Of a stretch of DNA of 64,000 nucleotides, positions 34,043 to 43,879 are shown piece by piece. The position numbers were made by a program, and so were the translations under genes. A model generated the notes under the pieces. It saw only the letters and a list, made by a program, of their open reading frames with translations. It searched no databases and had not been told where the DNA came from. Source of the stretch: SAR324 cluster bacterium (GTDB lineage Bacteria; SAR324; NAC60-12); assembly GCA_028281495.1 (NCBI GenBank), contig JANQJU010000064.1:124001-188000 (forward strand). Reading direction: 5' to 3'. The number at the start of each line of letters is the position of its first letter. Position 1 is the stretch's first letter.

Positions 34043-35008
34043 TCACTCGTGAACTTCGTCGGCAATGGTCAACATTGCTTTCGGAATCGTGACTCCCATT
34101 TTGGCAGCATAGGTTTTGTTGATATGGAGGAGTAACTTTTCTTGCATCTCAACACTGGTTGTTGCGGGGTTTTGACCTTTGAGAATTTTGGCTGCCATGG
34201 CTCCGGTCTGTACACCATGTTTATAGTAATCGAACCCCATTGCTGCAACGGCCCCACGTTTCACTGAATCCACATCTCCAGCAAAGATGGGCAGTTTGTG
34301 CTGAATCCCTACTTTGATAGCTGCTTCCAAGCCCGCGACAATCGTGTTGTCTGTGGGGATGTAAACCGCATCCACCCTTCCTACGAGGCCTTTTGCAGCT
34401 TGATACACTTCGCTGGATTTGGAGGCTGTGGCAGATACCAATTGGAAGCCCATCACTTTGCTTTGCTCTTCCATCATTTTTACCAAAACTTTGGAATTGG
34501 CTTCCCCTGCGTTGTACATCACTCCCAATTTCTGCATGTCTGGGTAAAATTGTTTGATCATAGAGATGTGCTGCGCCATAGGAGTCATGTCCGAAACTCC
34601 AGTAATTCGCCCACCCGGAGCCTCTAAGTTTGAAACCAATCCCGCACTCACGGGATCGGTGATAGCTGAAAACAACAACGTGGCTTTGAAGTCTGCTGGA
34701 GCTTTTTTCAGGGCTTGTGCACTAGCTTGCGCGCTGGGAGTAGCAATTGCCAAAACAATATCTGGATTTTCTCCTAAAATTTGATTCGCAATCTGAGTGG
34801 CGGTTCCCATGTTCGCTTGAGCGTTATGAATTTTATATTTCACATCCAAGCCTTGTTCCTTCAATTGATCTTGAAATCCTTTTAACACAGCATCCAAGGC
34901 TGGATGTTCAACAAATTGATTCACTGAGACGCGGTATGTTTGAGCGTATAATGAGTAACCAGTCATGAAGCAGACTAAAACAACCATTCCTGCAATCCAT
35001 TTTTTCAT
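34043..35008 (-). CDS. ABC transporter substrate-binding protein (ABC_sub_bind family)
   Basis: A 321-residue periplasmic protein. Signal peptide at about 1-22 (KKWIAGMVVLVCFMTGYSLYA). The mature part has VSVNQFVEHPALDAVLKGFQ, ILGENPDIVLAIATPSAQA, DPVSAGLVSNLEAPGGRITG, VYIPTDNTIVAGLEA and FAGDVDSVKRGAVAAMGFDY, all standard for PF04392 proteins such as TrpX. It heads the three-gene operon, so the promoter should lie in 35009-35190, near the inverted repeat at 35129. A second, lone member of the same family is at 43880-45046. Confidence 0.92.
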   Translation of the reverse strand: MKKWIAGMVVLVCFMTGYSLYAQTYRVSVNQFVEHPALDAVLKGFQDQLKEQGLDVKYKIHNAQANMGTATQIANQILGENPDIVLAIATPSAQASAQALKKAPADFKATLLFSAITDPVSAGLVSNLEAPGGRITGVSDMTPMAQHISMIKQFYPDMQKLGVMYNAGEANSKVLVKMMEEQSKVMGFQLVSATASKSSEVYQAAKGLVGRVDAVYIPTDNTIVAGLEAAIKVGIQHKLPIFAGDVDSVKRGAVAAMGFDYYKHGVQTGAMAAKILKGQNPATTSVEMQEKLLLHINKTYAAKMGVTIPKAMLTIADEVHE

Positions 35009-35128
35009 AAGACCCCTTCAGGCATAAGGTTTAGAGAGACAGCAATAATGCTGGGACAAGTTCGTCATTTGCAAGCAACTAGGGGGTTTGAACTGAATTG
35101 TCAATATTTCCTAGAAAGCTGGCCCCAT

Positions 35129-35147
35129 CATTGCATACTGTGCAATG
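35129..35147. promoter_or_regulatory. perfect inverted repeat CATTGCA-N5-TGCAATG
   Basis: A 7-bp perfect palindrome with a 5-base spacer in the 182-base divergent region between the ABC operon (minus) and the 71-residue gene (plus). The position and dyad suit a dimeric repressor site serving either gene. No T-run follows. Confidence 0.35.
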
Positions 35148-35190
35148 CGTGGCATTAATAATTCCAAGGATGGAATGAGAAAGGAGAACC

Positions 35191-35406
35191 ATGAGAATAG
35201 ATTTTAAACTCGATGATGATGAGATTTTAACAGCACGAATCATCCGAAAGCATTCGGGGTTTCGAGCTATTTGTGGGGCTACCATATCGGAAGGGAAAAC
35301 GGTACCGGAAGCCATAGAAAATCTTCAGCACCGCCTCAAACGTCATTTTTTGAAATTGCGTTGCAAGACCTCACTCGCCGCCAATCCCACGCACAAAGTC
35401 GCATAA
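35191..35406 (+). CDS. small basic hypothetical protein (71 aa)
   Basis: A strong ribosome site (AAAGGAG seven bases before ATG) supports translation. The product starts with a beta-hairpin-like RIDFKLDDDEILTARIIRKH, then GFRAICGATISEGKTVPEAIENLQHRLKRHF. The TV.EAIENL pattern resembles the HicB or antitoxin-like ferredoxin fold used by small regulators, but no toxin partner is seen next to it. I do not assign a function. The gene converges on trkH, with 90 bases between stops. Confidence 0.5.
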   Translation: MRIDFKLDDDEILTARIIRKHSGFRAICGATISEGKTVPEAIENLQHRLKRHFLKLRCKTSLAANPTHKVA

Positions 35407-35496
35407 CCCATACCCCAACCAAGGAGGGTGTGCTCGTGATGACTAGGGAAGTCAATCACAATCGCGGGCACTATTTCCGAACATTTTCCTGCTTCA

Positions 35497-36954
35497 CTAT
35501 CTTTTCCAAAAAACTGGATGGAAAATCACTAAGACCGTGAAGAAATCCAGGCGACCCACCAGCATGCAAAAGCTAAGGAACCATTTGCCCGCATCCGGCA
35601 ACGGAGCATACGTGTGGTAAGGCCCAATCGCTCCCAATCCCGGTCCAATGTTCCAAACCGTGGAAAGCACAGAAAGCAAAGCGTCTGAAAAATTCCATGA
35701 ACTTAGCAAGGCCATGACACCTCCGCCCCCCAAAATGAAAAAGAAATTCAGTGAGGCGTATCCTAACAAATACTCCGTTGTTGACGAATCAACAGGTTGC
35801 CGATTGACTCGGATGGGGTTGACTGCCAACGGTTGAAGGAAATGATTGAGTTTTGTATGGAAATATCGAAACAAGATCACCATTTGGATGATCTTAATAC
35901 CGCTTGTCGTAGAACCCGCACATGCCCCTATAAAAAATGTCACAAACAAGATAGCTTTTGCTGACTCCGGCCACGATGCGTAATCAGTCGTGAAGAAACC
36001 AGTGGTGGTTACCATCGAAACCACCTGAAATGTCCCATGACGTATAGCCTTGCCTAAGGAAGGATAAGCTTGATGATACCACAAAAGCCCTACGACTAAG
36101 AGACACAACGTCAGTAAAACAACTCCATACCATTTGAGTTCGGTATTATGCTGTACTGGCTCCCAGTCACGCTTGACGAGATAAAAGAATAGTAAGAAGT
36201 TCATCCCACCTAAAATCATAAACAGGCTCACTATGGCTTCCTGCCATCCATTATTGTAGGCTGCCATGCTGTCGTTTTGAGTCGAAAACCCACCAGTCGC
36301 TAGCGTACCAAAAGCATGACATAGGGCATCGAACCAAGGCATGCCTGCCAAAACCAACAGCAACGCTTCCAGAAGCGTCATGGCGCTGTACAATCCCAAC
36401 AGAAAAAGAATGCTTTGTTTGGTAGAAAAGGGAAGTTTGACCGACATGCTACCTGGTTCAGGGTTTGCCTCTGCTCGGTGCAGTTGAAAGCCCCGAACCC
36501 CTAAGAGAGGAATGACCAGTATCATGATTAATAGAATTCCAACCCCGCCGCAGAATTGAAGCCAGCTTCGCCAAAACAAAAGACCATGCGGAAGAGAATC
36601 AATATCGGAAAGAATAGTTGCCCCCGTTGTTGTAAGACCAGACATCGTTTCAAAAAAGGCATCAGTATACGATGGAATGGCGCCATGCAATACAAACGGT
36701 AAGGCTGCAAATGCGGTCACAACAAGCCAGCCGATTGGGAGGAGAAGAAAGCTATCCTTGATGCCCAGTTTTAGATTTTTACGGAAAATGACCCACAAGG
36801 TGAGGCCTACTGCGAAAGAAATCATGCAAGAGATAACTAACGCCGCAAGATCTCCTTCACGATACAAGAGAGCTATTGTGGAAGGAAGGATGAGCAGGAT
36901 GCCATTTAAAACCAGCAGCATGCCTAGAATTCGAAAAATAGCTAATGGGTTCAT
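35497..36954 (-). CDS. trkH: TrkH/KtrB-family potassium uptake protein
   Basis: A 485-residue inner-membrane K+ channel-like subunit. The four selectivity-filter loops are visible: SGLTTTGATI, ATGGFST, TTTGFFT and GACAGSTTSGIK, each between membrane segments. It normally needs a TrkA/KtrA cytoplasmic NAD-binding partner, which is not in the window. The start overlaps the stop of the chemoreceptor gene (ATGA), so it is co-translated with it, an unusual pairing. The C-terminus is short (ending IFHPVFWKR). Confidence 0.93.
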   Translation of the reverse strand: MNPLAIFRILGMLLVLNGILLILPSTIALLYREGDLAALVISCMISFAVGLTLWVIFRKNLKLGIKDSFLLLPIGWLVVTAFAALPFVLHGAIPSYTDAFFETMSGLTTTGATILSDIDSLPHGLLFWRSWLQFCGGVGILLIMILVIPLLGVRGFQLHRAEANPEPGSMSVKLPFSTKQSILFLLGLYSAMTLLEALLLVLAGMPWFDALCHAFGTLATGGFSTQNDSMAAYNNGWQEAIVSLFMILGGMNFLLFFYLVKRDWEPVQHNTELKWYGVVLLTLCLLVVGLLWYHQAYPSLGKAIRHGTFQVVSMVTTTGFFTTDYASWPESAKAILFVTFFIGACAGSTTSGIKIIQMVILFRYFHTKLNHFLQPLAVNPIRVNRQPVDSSTTEYLLGYASLNFFFILGGGGVMALLSSWNFSDALLSVLSTVWNIGPGLGAIGPYHTYAPLPDAGKWFLSFCMLVGRLDFFTVLVIFHPVFWKR

Positions 36955-39071
36955 AGGGTTGTCGAGGTTGTCGACTGTATATTCGAAGCCAACGTGATAT
37001 CACGGAGCCTAAATTGGTTCACCAATTGGGTCATTTGTTGTGATTGGCTGGTCAATTGATGACTGGCCGCGGCGCTCTCTTCAGCGACCTGAACAGTTTG
37101 TTGAGTGACGGTTTGCAATTGCCTCAGGCCTCGATTGATTTGCTCAATCCCCATCGCTTGTTGCTTACTAGCGTCAGCAATTTCCCCGGCAATGTCGTTG
37201 ACTTTTTCGACTTGTCCCAAGATCTGCTCCAATGCAGCTGCGGTCTTATGGGCAACCGTTTGCCCTTCTTTCACTTTTGCGACGGATTCTTCGATCAATT
37301 CGGTGGTTTCTCGTGCCGACTCTGCACTGCGCTGCGCAAGATTCCGCACTTCTTCGGCTACCACTGCAAAGCCTTTTCCATGGTTTCCAGCTCGTGCCGC
37401 TTCTACTGCGGCGTTGATAGCGAGCAGATTGGTTTGAAAAGCAATTTCATCAATTACCTTAATGATCTTAGAGATATCTTGACTGGCTGCTTCAATTTTT
37501 CCCATAGCCTGCACCATGTGCTTCATTTGGGCATTGCCTTCTTGAGTGCTGGTGCTAGCAGTGAAGGCCAAACTGCTAGCATGGGAAGCATGTTCCGCAT
37601 TCCGTGAGGTCTGGCTATTCAGTTCGGTCATGGAGGAAGCAATTTGTTCCAATGCGCTGGCTTGTTCAGTGGCCCCTTGCGAGAGTGATTCACTTGAGCT
37701 GGCCACTTGTGATGCCCCTTGTGAGACCTGTGAAGAGTTACTCGCCACTTGGGTTATCAAGCCATTTAAATTGTTGTTCATGCTGCGTAGAGCAGTTCCC
37801 ACCACATCTTGTTCATCCTTTGGAAAAATTTCAGCGGTCAGATCGCCTTCGGCAATTCGTTGAAGTAGGGACACCGTCGTATTTTGTAGGTCATCGGCAA
37901 AGGCATTCATCGTCTGGGACATCTTGCCGATTTCATCCTGACTTCGGACTGGCACTCGGTATTCCAAGTGCCCTTGGCTCAGAGAATTTAGCATCTTGAC
38001 AGTCTCTGTGAGGGGACGAGTGATGGACCGGGTCAAAAAAGTGCCAAAAAGAATAGCGACCGCTAAACCCAGCGCCAACAATGCCCATTCGATCCACTGC
38101 AATGTATTGACAAGCGACTCGATCAGACGACCTTCCTGTTGAAGGGTCTGGGTCTGAAGTTGAACCTGTTCCTTCAGCAAGGAGCGAAGCTGGTTTCCCA
38201 TAGGGACAGCCTCTGTTGAGGCAAGGTAATTCGCGCGATTCCAATCGTCTCCGCTTCGGAGGTCAAACATCCTTTGTGGCAGGGCCGCAAAATTAGAACG
38301 GCCTTCTGTTAATTTTTGAAGTGCTTCGTTTTGATCGACGGTTAACCACACTTTACGTTGGTTCAATTGATTGAACCAAGTACCATTGGCTTTCCACATT
38401 CGATGAAATTCCTCCTGTAGGTTTTTGTCACCAGAAATCAAGTAGCCTCGAATGGATGCAAAGGCGAGTCCCAGTGTTCCCTGAAATTCGGCCATGATTG
38501 CCAGTAGCGTTTTGCGTTCAGCGGAGGCGGCTTCTCGTGATTCCAGCTCAATCATGGTCGCAATATTTTGATTCATGGTTTGCACGAGCGGAGAAGCTTC
38601 TTCAAACAGCACTTGAATCGCAGGTATATTTTCGTCGGAATGTGCCAAGGATTCGATGGTTTCTTGAAGCTTTTGAAACTCTTTCAATAGGCGATCAACT
38701 TCCTCAAAGTCTATGGAGTGTGTTTGTGGTCCTGCATCGACTGTAGAATGCACATTTGCCATGTCTTGGATGGTTGACCATGCAGGAAAAATGGTTTGGG
38801 ACCATGCTTGGTTGCGTTCGTCTTTAAGCGATGTCTCTCCTAGCAACATATAGCCTCGCAATGCAGCCAAAGCTTGTTGAATACCATCCGCGATATCCAT
38901 GCTGGCTTGCATGGTAGGTATGCGTTGTTCGAGCATGATTGATGAACGGGTAGCGAGATTGCGCAACTGCCAAATGTTCACGATCACAATCACGAATAAC
39001 AAGACGGTGAGTATCCCAAAGCCTACCGCGAGTTTTATGCGAATCGGACTATCTTTTAAGAAGTTCATCAT
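36951..39071 (-). CDS. methyl-accepting chemotaxis protein, paralogue of the first
   Basis: A 706-residue receptor: TM1 at about 14-35, helical periplasmic sensor with LRGYMLLGE and IRGYLISGD (CHASE3/four-helix type), TM2 at about 330-355, HAMP, a second HAMP-like segment (IAEGDLTAEIFPKDE) and the signalling tip EIAFQTNLLAINAAVEAARAG. It aligns with the receptor at 1815-4049 along its whole length but lacks the acidic insertion. AGGAG precedes two adjacent ATG codons (39071 and 39068). It follows the periplasmic repeat protein by 30 bases and overlaps trkH by 4, so all three probably form one operon. Confidence 0.93.
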   Translation of the reverse strand: MMNFLKDSPIRIKLAVGFGILTVLLFVIVIVNIWQLRNLATRSSIMLEQRIPTMQASMDIADGIQQALAALRGYMLLGETSLKDERNQAWSQTIFPAWSTIQDMANVHSTVDAGPQTHSIDFEEVDRLLKEFQKLQETIESLAHSDENIPAIQVLFEEASPLVQTMNQNIATMIELESREAASAERKTLLAIMAEFQGTLGLAFASIRGYLISGDKNLQEEFHRMWKANGTWFNQLNQRKVWLTVDQNEALQKLTEGRSNFAALPQRMFDLRSGDDWNRANYLASTEAVPMGNQLRSLLKEQVQLQTQTLQQEGRLIESLVNTLQWIEWALLALGLAVAILFGTFLTRSITRPLTETVKMLNSLSQGHLEYRVPVRSQDEIGKMSQTMNAFADDLQNTTVSLLQRIAEGDLTAEIFPKDEQDVVGTALRSMNNNLNGLITQVASNSSQVSQGASQVASSSESLSQGATEQASALEQIASSMTELNSQTSRNAEHASHASSLAFTASTSTQEGNAQMKHMVQAMGKIEAASQDISKIIKVIDEIAFQTNLLAINAAVEAARAGNHGKGFAVVAEEVRNLAQRSAESARETTELIEESVAKVKEGQTVAHKTAAALEQILGQVEKVNDIAGEIADASKQQAMGIEQINRGLRQLQTVTQQTVQVAEESAAASHQLTSQSQQMTQLVNQFRLRDITLASNIQSTTSTTL

Positions 39072-39101
39072 CTTCTCCTATTCAAAATTTTCCTATTTTG
39101 T

Positions 39102-40067
39102 TCAATCCAACCATTGAGGATTGGCTAGCACTTGATCATTCAACGCTTCTAAATCTTTTTGTAACCAACCTGTGTGTTGATACACATGTGCGGGGAGTTT
39201 ACTTCCAGGATAAACGAATTGTTTGGGAGCCTCTGATGCTTTGCTTTGCCGATAAAGAAAATCGAGTTGTGATACCACCAAAGACGCTAAATCGTACACG
39301 TCGCTCGGTGTGACACTGATCGTTGTATCGATTTCCAATTCAATAGGAGCTAATCCGGAGTTCAGGTATATGGCCCGAACGGTCTGAAAATTGTTATAAA
39401 CGCTCCTGTAAACCTGCTTGGGGGAAATTCTGCGCTCAAATTCAGGAGGACGCAGCTCCCGATTTGTGTCAGAAAAATTTTTCATCAGTACCTGAAGATA
39501 GTTTCGAGCCTGCCCTACTTGTTGAAACACATCATGGGGGCCGTATTTTGTATCCAACAATATATTCAATTGGCGGTTTGCCTGAACAATTTCACGGAAA
39601 ACATCTACCGGGGTATGGATCGGATCGACTTCTGGTTTGTCAACTGTTTCCGGAATTTTGAAATGTTGCTTGACTTCCAAGATTTTCTGCAAAGCTTGAT
39701 CGACGACGTGATACACATTGGCGGGACGTATATTTCCTTTCGGTGTTGAAGGAGTGGTCCCCCATTGTTTAGTCTTCTCTAAGCTTAAACGATTGGCTTT
39801 GTTGAACAACGTGATCGCTTGAAAAAAGACTTCATGAGGGCTGACACGTATTACATTGATGTCCGGACGAAGGTCCAATGGTTTGCCCATCTCTAGGCGA
39901 ATGAGATCCAACTCCTCTTGAACCCATTGCACATGTGCAAACACATGGTGGGGACGAACGTTGTCCGGTGTTTGGCACATTCCCCATGAAGTGAGGAAGA
40001 CCAGTCCAATACACGATGCAGCTCCCACAATTAATAATTTGGAAAGACGCGACATACCGTTTTGCAT
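39102..40067 (-). CDS. periplasmic protein of eight xxPxxV(F/Y) repeats
   Basis: A 321-residue exported protein, signal peptide at about 1-33 (LLIVGAASCIGLVFLTSWGM core). The mature part has eight copies of a motif P-x-x-V-(F/Y) followed by a helix ending in a hydrophobic pair: RPHHVFAHV, SPHEVFFQA, RPANVYHVV, TPVDVFREI, GPHDVFQQV, SPKQVYRSV, TPSDVYDLA and LPAHVYQHT, spaced about 28-45 residues. A helical array is likely. I do not recognise the family. ATG 40067 with AAAGGAACG upstream is preferred over the longer frame. It heads the operon with the chemoreceptor and trkH, so it could be a co-sensor; that is inference. Confidence 0.7.
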   Translation of the reverse strand: MQNGMSRLSKLLIVGAASCIGLVFLTSWGMCQTPDNVRPHHVFAHVQWVQEELDLIRLEMGKPLDLRPDINVIRVSPHEVFFQAITLFNKANRLSLEKTKQWGTTPSTPKGNIRPANVYHVVDQALQKILEVKQHFKIPETVDKPEVDPIHTPVDVFREIVQANRQLNILLDTKYGPHDVFQQVGQARNYLQVLMKNFSDTNRELRPPEFERRISPKQVYRSVYNNFQTVRAIYLNSGLAPIELEIDTTISVTPSDVYDLASLVVSQLDFLYRQSKASEAPKQFVYPGSKLPAHVYQHTGWLQKDLEALNDQVLANPQWLD

Positions 40068-40382
40068 AGCGTTCCTTTCTCCTCTTGGTATCAAGCCAAC
40101 TTTTAAAGAGTCATCATTAAAAAATCTTATCTAAAGTCTGAATTCGAATAGCATACTTTGATGGGTTATTTGTATGTGGAGGCCTTTGAACGCTGGTTTT
40201 GGGAAAAGCGAATTGGTTTTGAAATGAAATGAGATAAGGCCCATTCCCTAAAAAAATAAATTATTCGCGGAAACAAAGAGATCGCCAATTAGATCATTCC
40301 CTTGACTTGACTGATAGCTCTTTTATGCTGACAAAGCTTTCTTATCCGTGATTTCACATTTTCTAATTTTTATCAATAGAGG

Positions 40383-40811
40383 ATGATGTTTCGAGCAATC
40401 CTACTAAATCTAGTAATGTACTTGGTTCTAACGGGGCTATCAGAGGCTGCTGAATTAGAGATTGCCATTGTAGGCATAAAGTTGGATCAAGGAGCATTGA
40501 TGATCGCTTTGTTCGACGATGAGAAAACTTTTTTAAAGGAAGAAGGGCGAATCCAAGAGATACGTGTGAAATCAAAAAATTTAGAAGCAACCGCCAATTT
40601 TACCAACCTCGAAACCGGGACATATGCAGTGGCGATTTACCATGACGAAAACGACAATGGCGAAATGGACACAAACATGCTCGGCATTCCCACCGAAGGG
40701 TACGGCTTTAGTAATGAAGCTCAAGGCTTTATGGGGCCACCCAAGTTTAAAGATGCAGCTTTTACTTTAGAAGCGCCTAAAAGGAAAATAACTGTAAAAG
40801 TGCAATATTAA
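40383..40811 (+). CDS. DUF2141 exported protein
   Basis: A 142-residue periplasmic or outer-surface protein. Signal peptide at about 1-22. The body matches the DUF2141 pattern: GALMIALFDDEKTFL, LETGTYAVAIYHDENDNGEM and DTNMLGIPTEGYGFSNEA, then GPPKFKDAAFTLE. The DENDNG.MDTN stretch looks like a calcium-binding loop. Function of the family is unknown. It is the first of four plus-strand genes ending with the D-Ala-D-Ala ligase-like gene, though the 97-base gap after it may hold a separate promoter. Confidence 0.88.
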   Translation: MMFRAILLNLVMYLVLTGLSEAAELEIAIVGIKLDQGALMIALFDDEKTFLKEEGRIQEIRVKSKNLEATANFTNLETGTYAVAIYHDENDNGEMDTNMLGIPTEGYGFSNEAQGFMGPPKFKDAAFTLEAPKRKITVKVQY

Positions 40812-40908
40812 ATATTTAGCTTCTAGTCTCCTGATGGTTATGCTAAGCAGCATGGATAAATATTGGGCTAGGACCGCCTTTTTAAAGAATTTAATCACAC
40901 CTTAGTTT

Positions 40909-43797
40909 ATGACCAATAGCCTCACTTTTCGCCTAAAACTTCTGGTCCCTGCTGTACTGATTTTGATGCTTGCACAGGGTTTCAACGCAAGTCTTAGTAT
41001 TACATCTTTTGAAAAATTATACCTCGAATCGCTGATCTCTAGTTACAAAGTGGTTGCACGCGATTTTCAGCGAAATATCGCTAGTGCAATCCGGTTTGGG
41101 AAATCATTGAATAAGTTCTTTGGTATCACCAAACTAATGGATGAAATTCAAAAGAATAATCCCGATTTAGCTCAGGTGAATGTATTTGCGCCTGAAGGGC
41201 AAATTCTTTACAGCTTGGATGACAGCAACATAGGAGAGATCGTCCCAGAACAACTGCGCATTGATTTCACGCCTCAGGAGTACTCTGATAGCCTGGATGA
41301 ATCGGTTGTGCTTACAGACAATAGCTACCACATTCTCTATCCGATTATTAATCGCAAAGGAGAGTGGGAGGGAACAATGGATCTCTCCTTCAAACGGGAG
41401 TTGATCGATAATCGAGTAGGCACCATCATCCAGTGGAATTTGGAAGTCTTAGGCTGGACAACCTTAGTCGCGGCTATCTTATTAGCAGTCGGTCTTTCTT
41501 TCCTAATCAATCGAGAAGGAACCACCGCTCCTCGAATGCGGATTTACGTTGTGCTATTGTCCATCTTGGGCACAGCTCAGATATTTTATTCTTTGTTCAA
41601 TGTTCAATATTTCCGCACGAATTATCTCGAAATCACCCACCAAAAAGCTTCCATTCTGACTCAGCTCTTGAAAGACGATATCGAATTTTTGCTTCAGAAA
41701 AATCTACGTATTAACCGTTTGGTAAAAGTAGATGTACTGATGAGTGAAATCATTCGGTCTACTCCTGAAATCCAAGATATGGGGATTCTCGATAAAGAGA
41801 AATACTTGCTCTATCTCGCCAATGCCCAAGGCGTGGCTAACGTCCAAAAAGAGGGAGATCGGCAGCAAGTGGAAATGGCCGAGCATGAGGATTCCGAAAC
41901 TTACGAACTTTTAGTACCGCTGCTTAAAAATGGAACGACGGAAGGTTATATCTGGGTCCAACTTTCTCGGAAGCTAATCGGGGGGAAAATTCAGGAGATC
42001 GTATTTGACTCGGTAACGGTTGTGGTGATTTCACTCCTATTTGTCATGGAGTTGGTCATTTTCTTTTTAATCTTCATCAGTAGGCAGATCAAAAAACCCA
42101 AAACGGGGGTCCCACCCCTTCAAGGCAAATACGGAATCATTCGACCCGCTGCGTTTATTGTAATTTTTGCCATCGACCTTTCCGTGTCGTTTTTACCTCT
42201 TCATGTCGAGCAATTGTATGAACCGATATTGGGGCTTTCTAAGAATGTAATCATGGGGCTTCCTATTTCGGTCAATATGCTTTTTGCTGGGATAGCTCTC
42301 ATCATAGGGGGGATCTGGTTAGATAAGCGTGGATGGCACGAGCCGTTCGTGTTTGGTGTTGTTTGTGCCTCGATGGGGGCATTTTTGTGTGGAACGGCAA
42401 CTGGCGCTGTTGAATTCATCTTTTACCGCTGCTTCACGGGGTTTGGCTATGGATTGGCTGTGATGTCTTCCCAGGGGTTTATCTTCAATAATACCGATTT
42501 CACGGAGCGTGCCCGTGGGATTTCGAATTTAACAGCCGGGATGTATTCAGGAAGCATTTGTGCAGGAGCAGTCGGAGCGATGCTAGCTGAACGCATGGGG
42601 TTTTCTCGCGTCTTTTATGTGGCAACAGTTGTGATCCTGCTCTCAGCCGTGTTTGTGATAGTGTTCATGCGGGATTCTTTTGGGGCGGCGAGCCAACCAA
42701 AACAAAAAAGCAAACCATCTTCCAAGCCTTCGAATCACCCCCCCCAGAAGTTTTCTGATTACTTTAAATTCATTGCCAACCGAAATGTTTTCGCTCTCTT
42801 GTTTTTCAGCAGCGTGCCGAGTGCTTTGTGCAGTGTCGGGTTTCTTTACTACGCCAGTCCAATCTACTTGAATTCGATCAATACATCTCAGTCCAACATC
42901 GGTCGCGCATTGATGATCTACGGGCTTTTCATGATTTCTTTGGCTCCTTTCATCAGTCGCTATGTGGACCGTGCCGATAACAAAAAGCCTTACATTGTTC
43001 TCAGTGGATTGTTTGGGGGGGTGGGGTTGTTGATTTTCTATACCGTAGAAGGCTTTTTTGCGACATTGTTTGCCATTCTAATGCTGGGTATAGCAAGCAG
43101 TATCGGGTTTGCTTCTCAAACTGTGTTCGCCCTTAATTTGAAAGTCACTCAAAATCTGGGAGAAGGAAAAGCAATGGGGGTGTATCGTGCGGTGGAGCGT
43201 TTAGGGCAAGTGATGGGGCCGATTGTTTTAGGCACCCTGATTGCCGTAATGGGACTGGAGCATGCCATCGCTCTAATTGGTGGCATTTACTTGGTATCGT
43301 CGATTTTGTTTTGGATCTTTGCCACTAACGAAGGGGTGATTTCCAACATCTTCCGCAGAAGATGGACTCCAAAAAAGATTTCGCCAGAAAAGAACTATGG
43401 TTACGCCTTGGTTGCCGTGATGTCGTTGATTGCGGCCTCCGATGGCAAGTTGAAAGAAGAAGAACGTCAATCTGCAGAAAAAATGATCGATGAAACAGAA
43501 GAAATCCGAAAATACCTGACTGTCGAAGAAGCCCGCAGTATCTTCAGTCTCTACATCAATGAATTGTTGGAGCACAAGAAGCAGGGGCGAGAAACATTTG
43601 ATAAAGCCGCCAATATTTTGTTACGAAATATCCCAGTGGTGGAAAAAGACGAATGGAAGTTAAATGTCCTCGCGACAGCCACCGAAATGGCGATGGCAGA
43701 CGGAATCATGCATGAGGCGGAGCGAGCGATGATATCTCGTATTGGCCTACAATTGTGGCAGAGTTCCGAAGCTTATTTGACGACACGCACCGCTTAA
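40909..43797 (+). CDS. fusion: two periplasmic sensor domains + MFS transporter + TerB-like domain
   Basis: A 962-residue inner-membrane protein. Residues 1-30 include TM1; about 31-175 form a Cache-like periplasmic sensor (LAQVNVFAPEGQILYSLDDS, then LYPIINRKGEWEGTMDLSF). Two membrane segments at about 180-230 lead to a second similar sensor (about 231-365, with DMGILDKEKYLLYLANAQG). After a further TM (about 367-392) comes a 12-segment MFS transporter (about 410-810). Residues about 825-960 are a soluble TerB-like helical domain (AVMSLIAASDGKLKEEERQS, ATEMAMADGIMHEAE). I know of no named protein with this order. It may be a ligand-gated transporter or a sensor built on a transporter scaffold. 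The ribosome site is weak. Confidence 0.8.
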   Translation: MTNSLTFRLKLLVPAVLILMLAQGFNASLSITSFEKLYLESLISSYKVVARDFQRNIASAIRFGKSLNKFFGITKLMDEIQKNNPDLAQVNVFAPEGQILYSLDDSNIGEIVPEQLRIDFTPQEYSDSLDESVVLTDNSYHILYPIINRKGEWEGTMDLSFKRELIDNRVGTIIQWNLEVLGWTTLVAAILLAVGLSFLINREGTTAPRMRIYVVLLSILGTAQIFYSLFNVQYFRTNYLEITHQKASILTQLLKDDIEFLLQKNLRINRLVKVDVLMSEIIRSTPEIQDMGILDKEKYLLYLANAQGVANVQKEGDRQQVEMAEHEDSETYELLVPLLKNGTTEGYIWVQLSRKLIGGKIQEIVFDSVTVVVISLLFVMELVIFFLIFISRQIKKPKTGVPPLQGKYGIIRPAAFIVIFAIDLSVSFLPLHVEQLYEPILGLSKNVIMGLPISVNMLFAGIALIIGGIWLDKRGWHEPFVFGVVCASMGAFLCGTATGAVEFIFYRCFTGFGYGLAVMSSQGFIFNNTDFTERARGISNLTAGMYSGSICAGAVGAMLAERMGFSRVFYVATVVILLSAVFVIVFMRDSFGAASQPKQKSKPSSKPSNHPPQKFSDYFKFIANRNVFALLFFSSVPSALCSVGFLYYASPIYLNSINTSQSNIGRALMIYGLFMISLAPFISRYVDRADNKKPYIVLSGLFGGVGLLIFYTVEGFFATLFAILMLGIASSIGFASQTVFALNLKVTQNLGEGKAMGVYRAVERLGQVMGPIVLGTLIAVMGLEHAIALIGGIYLVSSILFWIFATNEGVISNIFRRRWTPKKISPEKNYGYALVAVMSLIAASDGKLKEEERQSAEKMIDETEEIRKYLTVEEARSIFSLYINELLEHKKQGRETFDKAANILLRNIPVVEKDEWKLNVLATATEMAMADGIMHEAERAMISRIGLQLWQSSEAYLTTRTA

Positions 43798-43879
43798 AAA
43801 AAATTGCTTCTGCCTGAGCGCAGAGTTATAAATCGATGACTTTGAAACACCTGTATTATCTAACTCCAGGGAGAATATC

